Assembly: GCA_030847615.1 (NCBI GenBank)
Contig: JAUMIR010000005.1
Location: 113,241,116-113,305,115, forward strand
Direction: 5' to 3'
From: Gambelia wislizenii
Lineage: Eukaryota > Chordata > Lepidosauria > Squamata > Crotaphytidae
Length of the DNA stretch: 64,000 nucleotides
Shown: piece after piece, positions 43,213-55,264 of the stretch
Numbering within the stretch: the stretch's first letter is position 1
Layout: every line of letters begins with the position of its first letter
Program-made: the position numbers and the translations under genes
Notes under the pieces: model-generated
What the model was told of the DNA's origin: nothing
Seen by the model: the letters and a program-made list of their open reading frames with translations, nothing else
Databases searched by the model: none

Positions 43213-45189
43213 TGTCCAGTCTTTTAACCATGTTGTCCAGTCTTTCAACCAGGATAGGCAGCAAGCTTCAAAGTATATTTTTCGGTTTGGAACATCCAAA
43301 CCACCTCTCCCCCTCGAGTCTTGTAATACCTTCATTTTCACTCCAGGTTTTTTTCCGACCCATATGAATTTTGCTAAATCTTGTTGCCAACCTTTGAAGA
43401 TCTTTTCTTTATGAATGATCGGGATTGTTTGAAATAAGAATAATAACTTAGGTAAGACATTCATCTTGATGACCGAGATTTTACCTAGCATTGATAATTT
43501 TAATTTTTGCAAATTATCTAAATCTTTTTTTATTTTTGTCCAAGTTTTATTATAGTTGTTCTGAAACAAATCTATGTCTTTGTTAATTATATTAATACCC
43601 AGATACTGAGCTTTTTTAACTACTTTGAAACTTGATTTTTGCATAATCTCATTTTTCTCGTTTTCTGTTATGTTTTTTTGTTATAATCACTGTCTTGTCT
43701 TTGTTAACGTTCAATCCTGTTAGCATTTAGAAACCTTTCAACACCTTTGTTAAAGTCTCAATGTCTTCTACCGGCTTTCCTAGAGAGATTACTATATCAT
43801 CAGCATACATTTTTATTTTATAGTTATACTTTCCCATTTTTACACCATTTATCTTCTCTTGTTCCCTAATCTTTTCCCCCAGGATTTCCATTACCAGAAT
43901 GAATAAAAATGGGGAGAGGGGACACCCCTGTCTTGTGCCTTTTTGAATTTGAATTTCTTTAGTTTTTTCACCATTTATGTTTGCTGTTTGTTTACTGTAA
44001 ATTGTTTGAATCCAATTAATAAATTTTTTTCCTATATTGATTATTTTTAACATCTCCATCATGAACTTCCAATTAACATTATCAAACACTTTTTCGATAT
44101 CAAAAAATATTAAAGCCAATTTTCTCTCATTGTTAACATCATGGTATTCGATCAGATTTACCACTTGGCGGATATTGTCCTTTATATATCTCCCTGGGAG
44201 AAATCCCCTTTGGTCATCATGAATCCAATCTGCTAAAATGTTTTTCAACCTATGTGCCAATATAGAAACAAAATTTTTATAGTCCGTGTTTAGAAGTGAA
44301 ATCGGACGATAGTTTTTTTGGATCCTGGGGGGTTTTGTCTTCTTTTCGTATCAAGATGATATTTGCCTCTCTCCACAAGTCCAGAAATGAACCTTCTTTA
44401 ATCTTGTCTAAAGTGTTTTTAAGAGGAAGTATCAATTGTTCTAATATTTGATAATATTTTGCAGTAAAATCGTCTGGTCCAGTGGCTTTCCCCCCTTTTA
44501 AACTTTTTATTGCTTCTGATATTTCTTCCTGAGTTATTCGGTGATTTAAACTTTTTCTTTGCTCTTCTGTAAATTCTTTAAGATGGTGATTCCCTGAAAA
44601 TTTTGCAAAATCCTCTTTTTGTATTCCTTGATTAAAGTATAGTGAGTTAAAGTAATTCCTAAAGACCATTTTTATCTTATCCTGTTCTGTATAGGTTACT
44701 GATCCTTCTTTGACTTTGCTTATATGATTTCTTTTCTTTGTTTTCCTCAATTTAATTGCCAGCCACCTACCTGGTTTATTTGCATTCTCAAACTGTGCTT
44801 GTTTTATATATTGAAGTTTTTTCCTTAATTCTTCCACTGTCTCTACATTTAATTGCTGTCGTAAAATGTTAATCTTTTAGAATTTTTATATTTTTGGGGT
44901 CTTGTAAATCTTTTTCTTTCTCTCTTATTCTTTCTCTTCTTTTTTTGTTTAATTCAATGCTTTGTTGTATGAAGAATATCCTCATCACTGCCTTTGATGC
45001 TTCCCAAATTGCAATTGTATCACTTTGTTCTTTTACGTTTTCTTCCAAAGAACATGTTATTGTTTGTTTTGCTTTTTGTATTATATCTTCTTTTTGAAGT
45101 AGGTAATCCTGAAGCTCCAATTGAATTCTTTTTTTCCTTCTGAAAAACATTTTTGACCCCCAACTCCTATTTCCCTTTCAAACTATTTT

Positions 45190-45425
45190 CCTATGCCCTT
45201 CTGTTCTGAGTTTTAGGGATGACAATCCACAATAAATAACTTCATCTTTTATAATAATAGATCCAGATTTACTAAAGCTATTAGACACATAGAATCTTGT
45301 GATGGTGTCCTTGCCATATTGGATGTTGAACTATATTTCAGTGCATTCAATTAGATCAGCTTCACAATTAATAAATCTAGATACCTCCAACAACTGGTTA
45401 AGTTTAGAAATAGAGAATTATACAT
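45190..45425 (+). other. Possible fragment of a LINE reverse transcriptase
   Basis: Plus frame 'AIRHIESCDGVLAILDVEL' near 45,270-45,325 is faintly like the block before the catalytic aspartate in L1/Tx1 reverse transcriptases. It might belong to the plus-strand element interrupted at 40,440, but it lies in the wrong part of the domain for a simple continuation. Confidence 0.2.
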
Positions 45426-45814
45426 TAGCAGGGATGGATTTGTTAGGCAAAGTTAGGTGAACACCCTAAGGCCTTTTTGAGATGATAAATATTTCTGCAC
45501 ACACACTGCTCTGCAGGAAAAAATACCTGAGTCACCTGATGATATGTGGCCAGAGACGGTATTGCATGGCTTCCTTTGCACACCAGAGTTTGCCTTAAAA
45601 CAAGACAGGAATAGCTGTCAGGAGGCTTCCACATTCCTAGTACTCCATACAGAATTATGACTGCTGAAGCACATATGATAAAGTTTAATAAAATTGTGGC
45701 CCTAGTTAACACAAATATACATATCTTGACTCCATATTCCAAGACTAATTGCATTAAGGGAAGGGAAAATCAGTTCACTTGCTTTGTGCTGCATTTAGTT
45801 CTTTTTAAACAACA

Positions 45815-45895
45815 CCTTTGTAAACTGCCTGAAATCCCAATCTGGTGGGAAAGGCAGAAAATAAATAAATAAATACATGATTGAATGAATGAATG
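45815..45895 (+). repeat. L2/CR1-type tail with AAAT microsatellite
   Basis: TTTGTAAACTGCCTGAAATC followed by GGCAGAAAATAAATAAATAA and TGAATGAATGAATG is the form of an L2-type 3' tail or a SINE that uses it. The rest of the element is not recognisable. Bases 45,430-45,814 and 45,896-46,339 hold nothing else I can identify, apart from a T run at 45,959-45,977. Confidence 0.5.
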
Positions 45896-46339
45896 ATTTC
45901 CTGAATATGAAGAAAATTGCTAATTTTCATAAGAAATAATTAACAGAAAGATCCCCCCCTTTTTTTTTTTTTTTTTGCAGTGGTCAAATCCAATTGGTAC
46001 AGCTATTCCCATCACAGAGAGGACTGCTTTGTACCTGCCTGCCATATATGAATTAAAAAATGAGGAACTTTTAAGAAACACAGATACATAGAGATTCAAT
46101 CCCAGACTCCTCAGAGTTTAGTGCTTAAAGCCCTGCACCTGAATGCTGAATCTGTAAATTATGACATCTCCCATATTCACTATTTTAAAATCTTCTATTC
46201 TTTCTTATCCTGAATGTGAAGATTTTTGTGAATTTCAGTAAATGTGTATTTTTTAAAAAAAACTGAAAAAAATGGCAATCCTAGTTGCATTTGTGTGCCC
46301 AATGAATTTATTAGGTTCCTTTTGGGGGGGGGGAGACCA

Positions 46340-47367
46340 GGAAAGACTCCATCAATAGCCAGTGAAAGTATTGTTATCCTAAGAGTTGGAGGTGCTTTAG
46401 AGTTCTACACATGCTGCCAAAATCTCTGTTATTATCTGGGGAAATTCTTAGCTCAACTGGAAGCTTGCAAGAGAGGGGATTGGGAATCATCGGGAATCTT
46501 TTCACCTATGTATACCAGTACTAACTGCAGAGAGCACTCCAGTTTAAAGTGAAAATAAACTACAGTAGTATTGTTGGAAATAACACAAAGTGGACTCAAA
46601 CATGCAACACATATTCCTAATAACCATACAAGAGTAAGACAGAAAGACAGGATAGAGAGAGTGCTTTGGGAATACAAGACTATCGTTACCAGACTTGAAA
46701 AGCAGAGTTTTGTGCAGCAAATATACACAGACAGGCGCTGAGGGTGGCACAGGAGGTTCTGATCTGGGGTGTGCTGAGAAAGAGAAAGTTTGTCCACTGT
46801 GGCACACATTTCTATTGTCAGGAGACTAATATTTATACTCAATTTCATATCTTTAAGGTATATTCTCATAAGAACAAAGCCTGCATGGCTTTCCCACCAG
46901 GTAGACAACGGAAACTAAAACTCAACTGATTGTGTTAATGGCTGGGAGACAGGAATTGATGGGTTTACTATAACCTCACAGAAGGGGGTATAGGAGAGAT
47001 TTCCACAGGATTGGCTCTGAGAATTGTCACTTAATTGATTGATTGAATCATTTCTGAGTTGCCCAAGGCTGGAAAAAAAGGATTACCACATGCCTCCTTA
47101 ATAGATTGAATGAATCATTGCTGAGATGCCCAAGGCTGGAAAAAAAGGATTACCACATGGCTCCTTAATGACTGTGTATACTAAGGGGCTTCTACACAAC
47201 CCTAATATCAGCTTCCTTGCCATAATTCACATCCAGGTCATTGTGACCTCCAACTGACCTTTTTTTGTGTTGCCCCAGCCAACCTGATCCCAAAAAGTGT
47301 CCAATATTTCCAGTTATGAGATCTCATGGGGAGGGGGTAGTAGGGCATAATAGCAATATTACTAACA
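46340..47367 (-). mobile_element. LTR-like repeat, copy B (minus strand)
   Basis: Best partner of copy A (31,411-32,345). On the minus strand it starts TGTTAGTAATATTGC, has a TATA-like sequence at 46,830-46,839 (ATATTTATAC on the plus strand), and carries GTTAGTACTGG and ACATAGGT blocks near 46,505-46,525. It contains a tandem duplication at 47,041-47,169. No viral genes next to it. Confidence 0.7.
47041..47169. repeat. Tandem duplication of about 63 bases inside the LTR
   Basis: Two units, both containing GCCCAAGGCTGGAAAAAAAG and GATTACCACATG. Copy A has a single unit here, so this is specific to this copy. Confidence 0.92.
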
Positions 47368-47369
47368 AG

Positions 47370-47744
47370 ATGCAATATGTGGACAGTTCTTGTGGCCCAG
47401 TAGGGAACTTTTTGGACTCACAGTTGGAAAAGGGTAAAACTCCTTTGAATACAGTTCACTGGAAGAGAAATGGGGAGGGGGGAAAGGGGAACCAACAATG
47501 GCAGTATCTGATATGATGGAGCTAGTTTAGAGCATCATTAACTCTGCAAATAATGTACTTGATGGGAGTCTCACATATTTAGTTCAGTGCCACCAAAAAG
47601 TCTGAAATTTAACCATCCTGTGAATAGAGAGGGAAAGACACCATTTGTCCTTCCTGACTTCACTGGAGTAAAGCTCAATTAGGGTGGTAGATAAGGAGGC
47701 AGGGAATCCCCCCACCCTTGCAACAACCCTCGCAAATGGAATTA
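47370..47744. other. Unassigned sequence
   Basis: No recognised gene or repeat. Confidence 0.4.
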
Positions 47745-47826
47745 GAAAAGCGTGGCAGGGGGTTGGACTGGATGGCCCTCGTGGTCTCTTCCAACTCTGC
47801 AATTCTATGATTCTATGATTCTATGA
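47745..47826 (+). mobile_element. CR1 LINE 3' end, very short
   Basis: GGGTTGGACTGGATGGCCCT and TCTCTTCCAACTCTGC are followed by three CTATGATT units, the standard CR1 tail. About 80 bases, heavily 5'-truncated. Confidence 0.9.
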
Positions 47827-47829
47827 AAG

Positions 47830-48710
47830 AAGATTCTGTTCTTCAGAGCCAAAATGGGCATGTAAGGGCATGCTCAACTTTCTTCTAAAGGTGAGAAGAC
47901 TTTCCCTCTTACTTCTAAAAAACTGAGTACACATTCAAACATTCAGTTCTGAAGTGTCCAGCTCTGCAATGTATAATTCCTTTAAAAAAAATCAAACATG
48001 ATTGCAAATTATTAGATTGTTTCTATTTATCCTAATTTGAGGGAGGGGGAGGAAGTGGGTTTTTTTTTTTTTAGTTCATACTTCCAAAAATGTGTTGTTT
48101 TGTTGACTTTCTTCCTTTTTGACAGCACAGATGGCCTTCTTTTTCCTACACTGTGCCATGCTGCAAAAGTAGCAAGTCCTTTTCTTTTGCAGCTGAGATT
48201 AGATAGATTAGTAAAAGAAGGAGGCAAGTCATGCCCAACAGTGCTTCATTTTATGCAAGTTCACATCTGAGCTTTGTCAAAAGACATTGTCACATAAGCA
48301 TTCATGTAGGGGGTGGTGAGATCCCTGTGATAAAGTGTGCAGGCACATTGTCAACTGCACTTATTTTACACCTTTGAATTCCCTGACATTCTGTCCACTA
48401 AATCCTTTCCCTGAAACTCCCCCCCAAAAAAAAATAAAGAAAACACAATACCCTGCACTTCTTTCAGGAGATTTATCCAATAGCTGCCTTTATAAAAAGG
48501 GAATCAACTTATTTTAAAACAAATACAACACATTTTCTCCCAGAATGCCAAATAATCAAGCTTTAACATCCCAAAAAGAAGGATCATGTTCACACCTGCC
48601 TGGAACAGGTGTGTAAAATTATACATGGCTTGAAGAAATTACTGTAGATAGGGAGAAACTTTTCTCTTTCTCTCATAATACTACAACCTGTAGACATCCA
48701 TTGACACTAA
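47830..48710. other. Unassigned sequence
   Basis: Nothing identified; a T run is at 48,060-48,072. Confidence 0.4.
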
Positions 48711-49745
48711 ATGGTGGGAGATTTGGGACAGATAAAAGGAAGCACTTCTTCACACAGCACAGGGTTAACATGTAGAATCTACTGGCAGAAGATGTAGTTA
48801 TGGCTGCCAACTTAGATGACTTAAAAACAGATTGGATAAATTCACAGAGTATGGTGCCATCAGGCTGGCTGCATATCTTCTCCACTATCAGAGGCAATGT
48901 TCCTGTATATTATATGCCAGTGGACACAAGATGGATGAAGCAATTGCCAGGGCTCCTGAGAGCTAGTTCAGGTGCTGATGAATCCCCCCAACTTGTCCTG
49001 GAAGCTTATGCATTCCCTCAAGCTCCCTTGAGTCTTTGTAGGGAGGGAACACAATATAGTCACTGCCATCCACAATCAGTTCCTCCCAGCCACCTGCCTG
49101 ACTTCACACCAGAGGCTGCACACTTCACATGTCACCTGCTCCTTAGTGACCAATCTGAGCCAACTAGGAGATGTTTGGAAGGTCCTCTCAGAGGCTGAGG
49201 GGTTGGAAAAGAAATGGTAGCAGTGCATGGATGTGAAAGTGCTGTTCTCCAGGCAGCTTCATCTGATGTTGTCAGAGGTCTTATGTTTTTCCTGCAGCCT
49301 CTTCTGACCCTGCACACCTCCCTCCCTCCTGTTTTCTTCCTCACACTTGCTGGCACTACTGTACCCCCTTGCTCACCCATAGCTTTCTTTTCCTCACTTG
49401 GGCCCCAGTGCTTCTCTCTTGCAGCAAGGGTAGACCAGGTAAAAATCTTTAATATTTTCTAGTAAATAATTTTTCTATATCATTACTTTTAAAAGGAAAC
49501 CACTGATTTTACAATTTGTGTCAAAACCAATAAAACACAAAACGATGCAGCTGAGAAAGACAAAAACATGTGCAACATGTTTAGATCCCAAGTCCCTTTC
49601 AGTCCACCTGGCCCCAGCAATTTATATCAGCTTCCTCTCTTCCCTTGACCCAAGCAATTACATTCATGTCCTGCTAGTTGATTTCTCATAGGTAGCTGGT
49701 TGGCTGCTGTATGAACAGAACATTGGACTTATGTCCATAGAAGAG
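48711..49745 (+). mobile_element. CR1-like LINE C-terminus and 3' end, split
   Basis: The first part (48,711-48,948) encodes 'RFGTDKRKHFFTQH' and 'EDVVMAANLDDLKTDWI', a pattern seen in CR1-type C-termini. The 3' UTR block CTATCAGAGGCAATG follows. The second part (49,662-49,745) resumes with ATTCATGTCCTGCTAGTTG and GCTGGTTGGCTGCTGTATGAACAGAACATTGGACTT. The two parts are separated by about 700 bases. Confidence 0.65.
48949..49651. other. Probable insertion splitting the CR1-like LINE
   Basis: Similar 10-base sequences AAGCAATTGC (48,938-48,947) and AAGCAATTAC (49,652-49,661) flank it and could be a target duplication. The inserted DNA carries open frames on both strands, none with a known domain. 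Family unknown. Confidence 0.4.
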
Positions 49746-49749
49746 ATAT

Positions 49750-52098
49750 AATAAAAAGTGTTAGGCTTCCTTAAGCTGATTGCAGAATGAATAACAGTCC
49801 ACTCTGTGTGAATGCTGGAACAGTGATTTCTGAGAAATTTGTTCATCAATAGCTTATCTTCAGAACTGTGTAAAATGCACATCTGAGAAATGACACTAGT
49901 TTCAAGACTCATTGCACAAGGCTGGCCTTGGTATTAGACATAGTGTGATGATCACATCAGGTGGTAGGGATGGGTAGTGTGGTGTGGGAAGCAGGAGCAA
50001 CACCCTGGATGGTCTCTTTTAATGGAGGACAGAGCTGTGTATTTCATCTTATGTGCTCTACACACCATGATTAGTTTACAGGCATCAGGCAACATGGAAG
50101 ATGGTATGCAATCACTACAGCTGAAGATTCATCTGCCAAACTGGTCAGATTCAAAGGTGGTCATATTCTGTAGAAGGATTGGAATGGACAAGAGGCATCT
50201 TATAATTCACCTAAGGCAACAAAAAGTATCACCCAACCTTTGATTTCCACATTATTCTAGGTGTGTGTGTTTGTTGTTTGCCTGTTTGTTTTCAATCACA
50301 TTATTTGTTTTGAATATTGACTTTGACTTTTCCAGAACTATTAATCTGCAATGTACTTAATGGGTGCCTTCTCACAGAATCTGCTAGTAGATCTACCAGC
50401 ATGAGGGACAGGATACCACTCTGGTTTTTTTACCATCACTCCTCCTGACTTCCTCAGTCCATCCAATACTTCCTCATAGAAATAGCAGGCACCCCTTTGT
50501 ATGTTTTTTCCCATACTCTGGGACCCAGGATATTGAAATAGTATAAAACACTCTACACCATGTTAAACAAAAGGAGAAGAATGGAATGAAGAAAAGAAGA
50601 AAAAGGAAAAGGAAGATTGGGGGGTAATGAATAAGACATAAAAAAGAAAGTAAAAGGAGAGGGGACATGTTGGAGTTAGCAACCTTTGCATGTCTATACT
50701 CATTGATAGGTAGAGTGCATGTCACTCTAGGAGTTTAGGCACAGCGTGTTTATGGTAACTTCCTCTTTGTTTGTATGTTTGTTCACACCCATTCTCTTCA
50801 TGCATCACATAACCTTCCTTTGTTCTCTGGGGTCTCATCTGTTCTCACACCTCTCTCTTTTCCCCTGCTTGTCCTCCATAAGCACGTGGGATAACAGCTT
50901 CTCTGGGTGAGATGCTCCAGCTTTCCTGATACCATGTAGTACTGTTTCTTTTCTTACCTTTCTTCAAGAAGATGAACCTGTGTTGATCATGCACAAATAT
51001 TTGTGAGTAAAACTATTTTTATATCCTTTACACACACGCACACACAGAGAGAGACTAGTTGGATTTCAATCTCTGCTAGATATTGTGTGTGGGCTGGTGA
51101 GTTGTTCAGTTTCTACCTAGCGCATCAGATGCTCTGCTTGAGAGAGCCAACTAATTTCTCATATTTCACTATAGAACATTCTGAGATTCCCTGACTAGGA
51201 CATTTTAGTACACAAGTTCAAGTACACAAACTCAAAGGTGTTTAAGAAGCTTTGCCAATATTTTCAAACTTATTTGAAGAAAGAACCAATGTAAGTCACT
51301 TTTTCATTGGCTGCGTGGGTTAAGAGGTAAAACAAAGGTAGACTTCCATGGTTCTGGTCTTAATAGAACTGTGTAGTCAGAGTAGCCAGGACAAATTAAG
51401 TTTAGTTAAGTTCTAAAGGCTTCAGGTAACATGCATAGTTATCCTAAGACATTATAATGTAGCTTTCGTAGTGAGCATGACCAAGAGTACACATGTATTC
51501 TACCATTTTAAAGATATGAAGAGTCTATTTCATTCCAAGATTCCAGTGATTCTAGGGATGACTATTCCAGTGAAGTCCACAGCATCACTGGATAGTCAGT
51601 AATATTCTGAATATCATCTCCACATTGAGCTTTGACAACTAAATATGCTTCATAACTTAAAACCTGGAAAACTGAAAACCCTTTGTTCTCCTGGGCATTG
51701 CAATTGACTGTTTTATGTGCCACATATGACATATATCTAAAGAAATCATGCTCCCAAAATGTTGTTTGTCCATATCAGAACAGATAGCTAATATGATTTG
51801 CATACTGTCACTCAAGAGTCATTAAGAAATTGGGAGCAACCTCTGATTGACTATCTAGACTACTCACATCAGAAATGCACTTGCTCTCGCTACTGCCCAA
51901 AACAATACTCTGTCTCTGATAATTGACCATTTTTACTCACCTCAAATTCCCCTAAATTTATGAAATATCACCTCCTCACTTTGTCTCCAGAAACCATTGA
52001 AATCACAAGTCCCAAGAAGTTCTCTTTCAGGCCATCTGCTCTGCAAAGAACATCACATATTCTCTGAATCCAAAGATTCAACTAGAACAGAAAGCATG
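49750..52098. other. Unassigned sequence
   Basis: No recognised exon, RNA gene or repeat. Short GT/GA runs only (for example 50,262-50,270 and 51,031-51,054). Confidence 0.45.
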
Positions 52099-52112
52099 CA
52101 CTTGCTAAGTTA

Positions 52113-52325
52113 TCTGTTGTGCCTTCAAGTTGACTCTGACATTTGGCAACCCTCTTCTATGGTTTTCTTGGCAATATTGATTCAGAGTAGAGTTCCATGA
52201 CTTTCCTCAAAGGCTTTGTGTGTTTGACTTGCTCAAGGCCATTCACTGAATTCTATGGCTAAGCAGGGTTACAAGCTCACAGAGTCCTAGTCCAACAATC
52301 AAACTGTTACACCACATTGGCTCTC
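52113..52325 (-). mobile_element. Sauria-type SINE with target duplications
   Basis: Minus strand: the tRNA-like head with AGCCAATGTGGTGTAACAG, a degenerate B box, the body TGCCAAGAAAACCATAGAAG, and the BovB tail AACTTGAAGGCACAACA. CACTTGCTAAGTTA (52,099-52,112) and CACTTGCTAAATTA (52,326-52,339) flank it, a 14-base target duplication with one mismatch. Clean retrotransposition by a LINE. Confidence 0.92.
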
Positions 52326-52430
52326 CACTTGCTAAATTACATTAATTTTATTTATTTCTGTTTGGAATTCTATGTGTGAATCCTTCCCACCCCCTTTCTT
52401 CTTTTCCCTCTCTTCCACATTAACATTTGG

Positions 52431-52763
52431 GAGATTATCAGATGTGGGGGAAAATGCCAAAAATCGAGTTCCCAACCATGTCACAAGATTGCTAAAAGAA
52501 CAGAAAGGGTGACCTTACCAGATGCCTGAGTAGCACTGCCGTGGAGCGTAGCACTGCCATGGATGAGACTGCTGCATAGTGCTACCATGGATGAGGCTTC
52601 CCTTTTGTATTGATGGGGAGAAGCCACAAATTAAAAGGGATGCCTTACTGATACCCGCACTATGCCCCCAGAACGCTGGATGATGATGTTGTCTGATAAT
52701 CTCACCCCTTCCTGTTCTTCTAGCAATCTTTTGATGCAGTTTTTGCCCCATCTGATAATCTCC
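52431..52763. mobile_element. DNA transposon, TIR GGAGATTATC family, copy 3
   Basis: The left end GAGATTATCAGATGTGGGGG and the right end GCCCCATCTGATAATCTCC are inverted repeats and match the ends of the elements at 23,843 and 36,311. An inner second TIR-like motif, TGTCTGATAATCTCACCCC, lies at 52,693-52,711. A tandem of GTAGCACTGCCRTGGA units is at 52,529-52,594. No clear target duplication. The interior is unrelated to the other two copies. Confidence 0.65.
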
Positions 52764-52764
52764 T

Positions 52765-53999
52765 TTTTAAATAATCTTGGCTTTTTGTCCATATATTTTT
52801 AAAATGGATATTCTCAGTAAATCTTCCTCACAGGCTGAAAGTGCATGGGTTTTAGGCTATTCTTTGTGTTTAAAGCTTAGTAGACAAGGTTCTGGAAGGT
52901 ATGCACTTCGGATTTTGGTACACTCAAAAGTTCTTCCATTCATTGACCTGGCCTGAAGGCCAGGGGCACCTGGAATTAGAAGCTTCTCAAGCATATAGAC
53001 CCTGCAGATGTTTCTAGATGTTCAGATTGACTAGTGGATTGACTGTTATCTTGTTTGGGGATACCTTACCTTAAAGGAAAGAGCATTGTAAGAGAATGTT
53101 TTTCCCTCTGCCAGATTCACCATTCCAATACTATTTTTTTAATGCATTCTGAGTTAAGTAAAATGAACAAAGTCTATATGAAGCAGGGAGATTAACATTT
53201 TTAAAGTTATCAAAGATGAATTAGAGCAATGTTTATGTACCAAGTAGGAATCAAGTTACAGAAAAATCTGAGACTAACATTTCAACAAAATTAGATGATG
53301 GCACTGGTAGTACCTCAGCTGAAAAGGGATGGGGTGGAGCGTTTTGACAATTATTGTTCTGAGCCCCATTACAGTAATTTATTAGGGCTAATATGCATCA
53401 TCTTATTGATCAAACCAGTTTCTGAGAGAGAGAAAATGACTTGTGAATGATGATTTGAAATGATAGGTGAAACAGCTTGAAAGCATTTAAACAAGTCCTC
53501 AAACAATTACAAAAATAAAAATTATGCAACTGGATAACAAAAGTATTGTAAGTAGATGTTTGACTCCTAAGATACCAGTACCTGTGAAACAGCAGATTAA
53601 TGAGTGTGGGATCAAAGATAGCTTGACACTTAGCTGGCATATTTCAGAGAACAGGGAATTGCAGGCTTATCAGATTTCTGGAGGTATAGGACTGCAATAG
53701 CTCAAAAACTGTTTTAGCTCTATTTTCTGATTCTGAGCAAGAAATAGAACTAGAAAAATCTCATTGCCCTTTAATATTTTGAAAAGAACCAGTCAGTCAT
53801 AGATTTGTTGAATTAATTTGCTATGAGTTTCAAGTAAAGCTTAAGGCTTTGTTTTTGGTTTTCATTCACTCATTCATCCATACGTTTTAGCCATCATTGC
53901 ACTATCACTTAAAAAAACACACACACAAAACCCCACACCAAAATCTTAAATCTGAATAAATCTTCATTACCATATGTACATATTCTGCTATGTCATCTT
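52765..53999. other. Unassigned sequence
   Basis: No recognised gene or repeat. Confidence 0.45.
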
Positions 54000-54284
54000 A
54001 AAATTGTTTGTTTGTTTGTTTGTTTTCAGGGGAGATGATTACAGCAGCATTTTTGTAACCAACACAGTACCAAAATTTGAGAATGTAACTAACACATAGG
54101 TGCAAACATTTGGATATATCCCCCAGGATTAGGGTCTTGGCATACACAGCATACAAAGGTGTGGGGTGTTTTGTTTTTGTTTTTGTTTTGGCCACATTTG
54201 ATGGCATCCAGGGGAGGAAACCAGAAGCCTTTGTACCCAGCACAGAGCACCAGGATGCTGTGCATTGGGGCGGGGGAGGTGGAG

Positions 54285-54345
54285 TTACAGGGAGTATAAA
54301 ACCTGCCTACCCCTCAATGTGCCTCTTTCCAGGTGCTGCTTTGCA
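54285..54345 (+). promoter_or_regulatory. TATA-box-like promoter of the DIRS element
   Basis: AGTATAAAACCTGCC lies about 30 bases before a pyrimidine-rich TTTCCAGGTGCTGC region, where transcription could start. Inferred from position. Confidence 0.4.
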
Positions 54346-55264
54346 GTGAATGGACCTCAGAACTCAGGTTTCAGCTCTCTCTGGCTTTCTGGCTAAGTGT
54401 TGTGAGGCACAATGGAGGCAACTGGTGGGGGTAGCACTTGGCTTTCCTTCCATCTCTTTCCTTTATCGTCAGGTGGCCCTCCACAGGGATGAGGAGTTCC
54501 TGCCCTGTTCAGTTTTCTTGTTGTTCCTTTATGTTTTCTCACTTTATTTTCTGGATATTTTCATTTGGGGTGGAAGGGAGGTTTGCTGGGAAGTGGCATA
54601 TTGCCACCAAGGATCCTTTAGCCTTCCTTCTCCTTGGCAGCCATGCAGATTGGCAGGGTGGGACTCTTTGCACCAGCAGATGGTTTACAGGTCCATCAAG
54701 CCCTAAAAGGAGGACATTTGGAGCCAGCCTCTTCTGCAGCTGGGTATTGTCTGGTCCCCATTTGTTTAGCTTTTTTCATCTGTTGCAGTGGCAGCTTGGG
54801 TCATAGACTGCCCCCCCCCTCACAGAGTAGCTTATTTCAGCTTCCACCAGCCCACACATCTCACTGCACTTCCTGGCTTTGTCAGGTGTCAAGTGTTGCA
54901 GCCTTTCACTAAAGGGGATGGGGGACTGTTTTGGGCTTATAGAAACCATGCTGCAGCTGCTGAGAGGCCTGAGAGTGCCTTGGCCGGGGTGTGCCTTGGC
55001 TGGGACTCTGCATTTCCTTGCAGCTGTGATTTTGTGGGTGGCTTTGCAGGCTATGAGGTATATCTGCCTTATTATGCTTATATGGGGGGACATAGCATTT
55101 GGGACTGCTTCTTTGGGGCATTGGAGAAAACCACATGGATGTGGGGTTTCATTGCTGTATGCTCAGCCTGGTTCCCTTGGACCTCAAGTCAGAAGTAATT
55201 TGCTGCTTGGTCAGCTGAAGGAGGGACTGTGCTAAGTCCCTGTACCTGTAGCATCACTAAGGCT

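Larger units (their letters stand above)
40876..45150 (-). pseudogene. L1 ORF2 fragments: reverse transcriptase to C-terminus
   Basis: Reading down the minus strand: 45,150-44,869 (pre-RT linker, 'AIWEASKAVMRIFFIQQSI'), 44,837-44,277 ('KATGPDDFTAKYYQILEQL'), and 44,260-43,727 with 'FFDIEKVFDNVNW', 'GTRQGCPLSPFLF' and 'YADD' at 43,797-43,808. Next come 43,644-43,204 and the C-terminal pieces 42,926-42,702 and 42,678-42,241. The last piece ('CWKCGKNTGTVFHLWWSF') has the cysteine-rich motif C-x2-C-x6-H seen in L1 ORF2. The end (41,163-40,876) lies beyond the nested LINE. Frames are broken but the catalytic box is intact. Confidence 0.88.
40441..45180 (-). mobile_element. L1-clade LINE (second copy) with a LINE nested inside
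   Basis: Minus-strand L1, 5'-truncated near 45,180, reaching its 3' end at about 40,441 where the plus strand is T-rich. It abuts the Tx1/L1 reverse transcriptase at the catalytic box, so it probably inserted there, but I cannot see the rest of that element on the far side. An I-clade LINE sits at 41,144-42,270 in the opposite direction with a 13-base target duplication. AT microsatellites lie in its 3' UTR. Confidence 0.88.

Noticed and set aside
54004..54190. TTTG/TTTTG runs as a possible element tail
   Set aside because: Simple sequence without adjacent element structure.
54350..55235. Several overlapping plus-strand frames of 90-136 codons
   Set aside because: They overlap in different frames within the DIRS leader and show no known motif.
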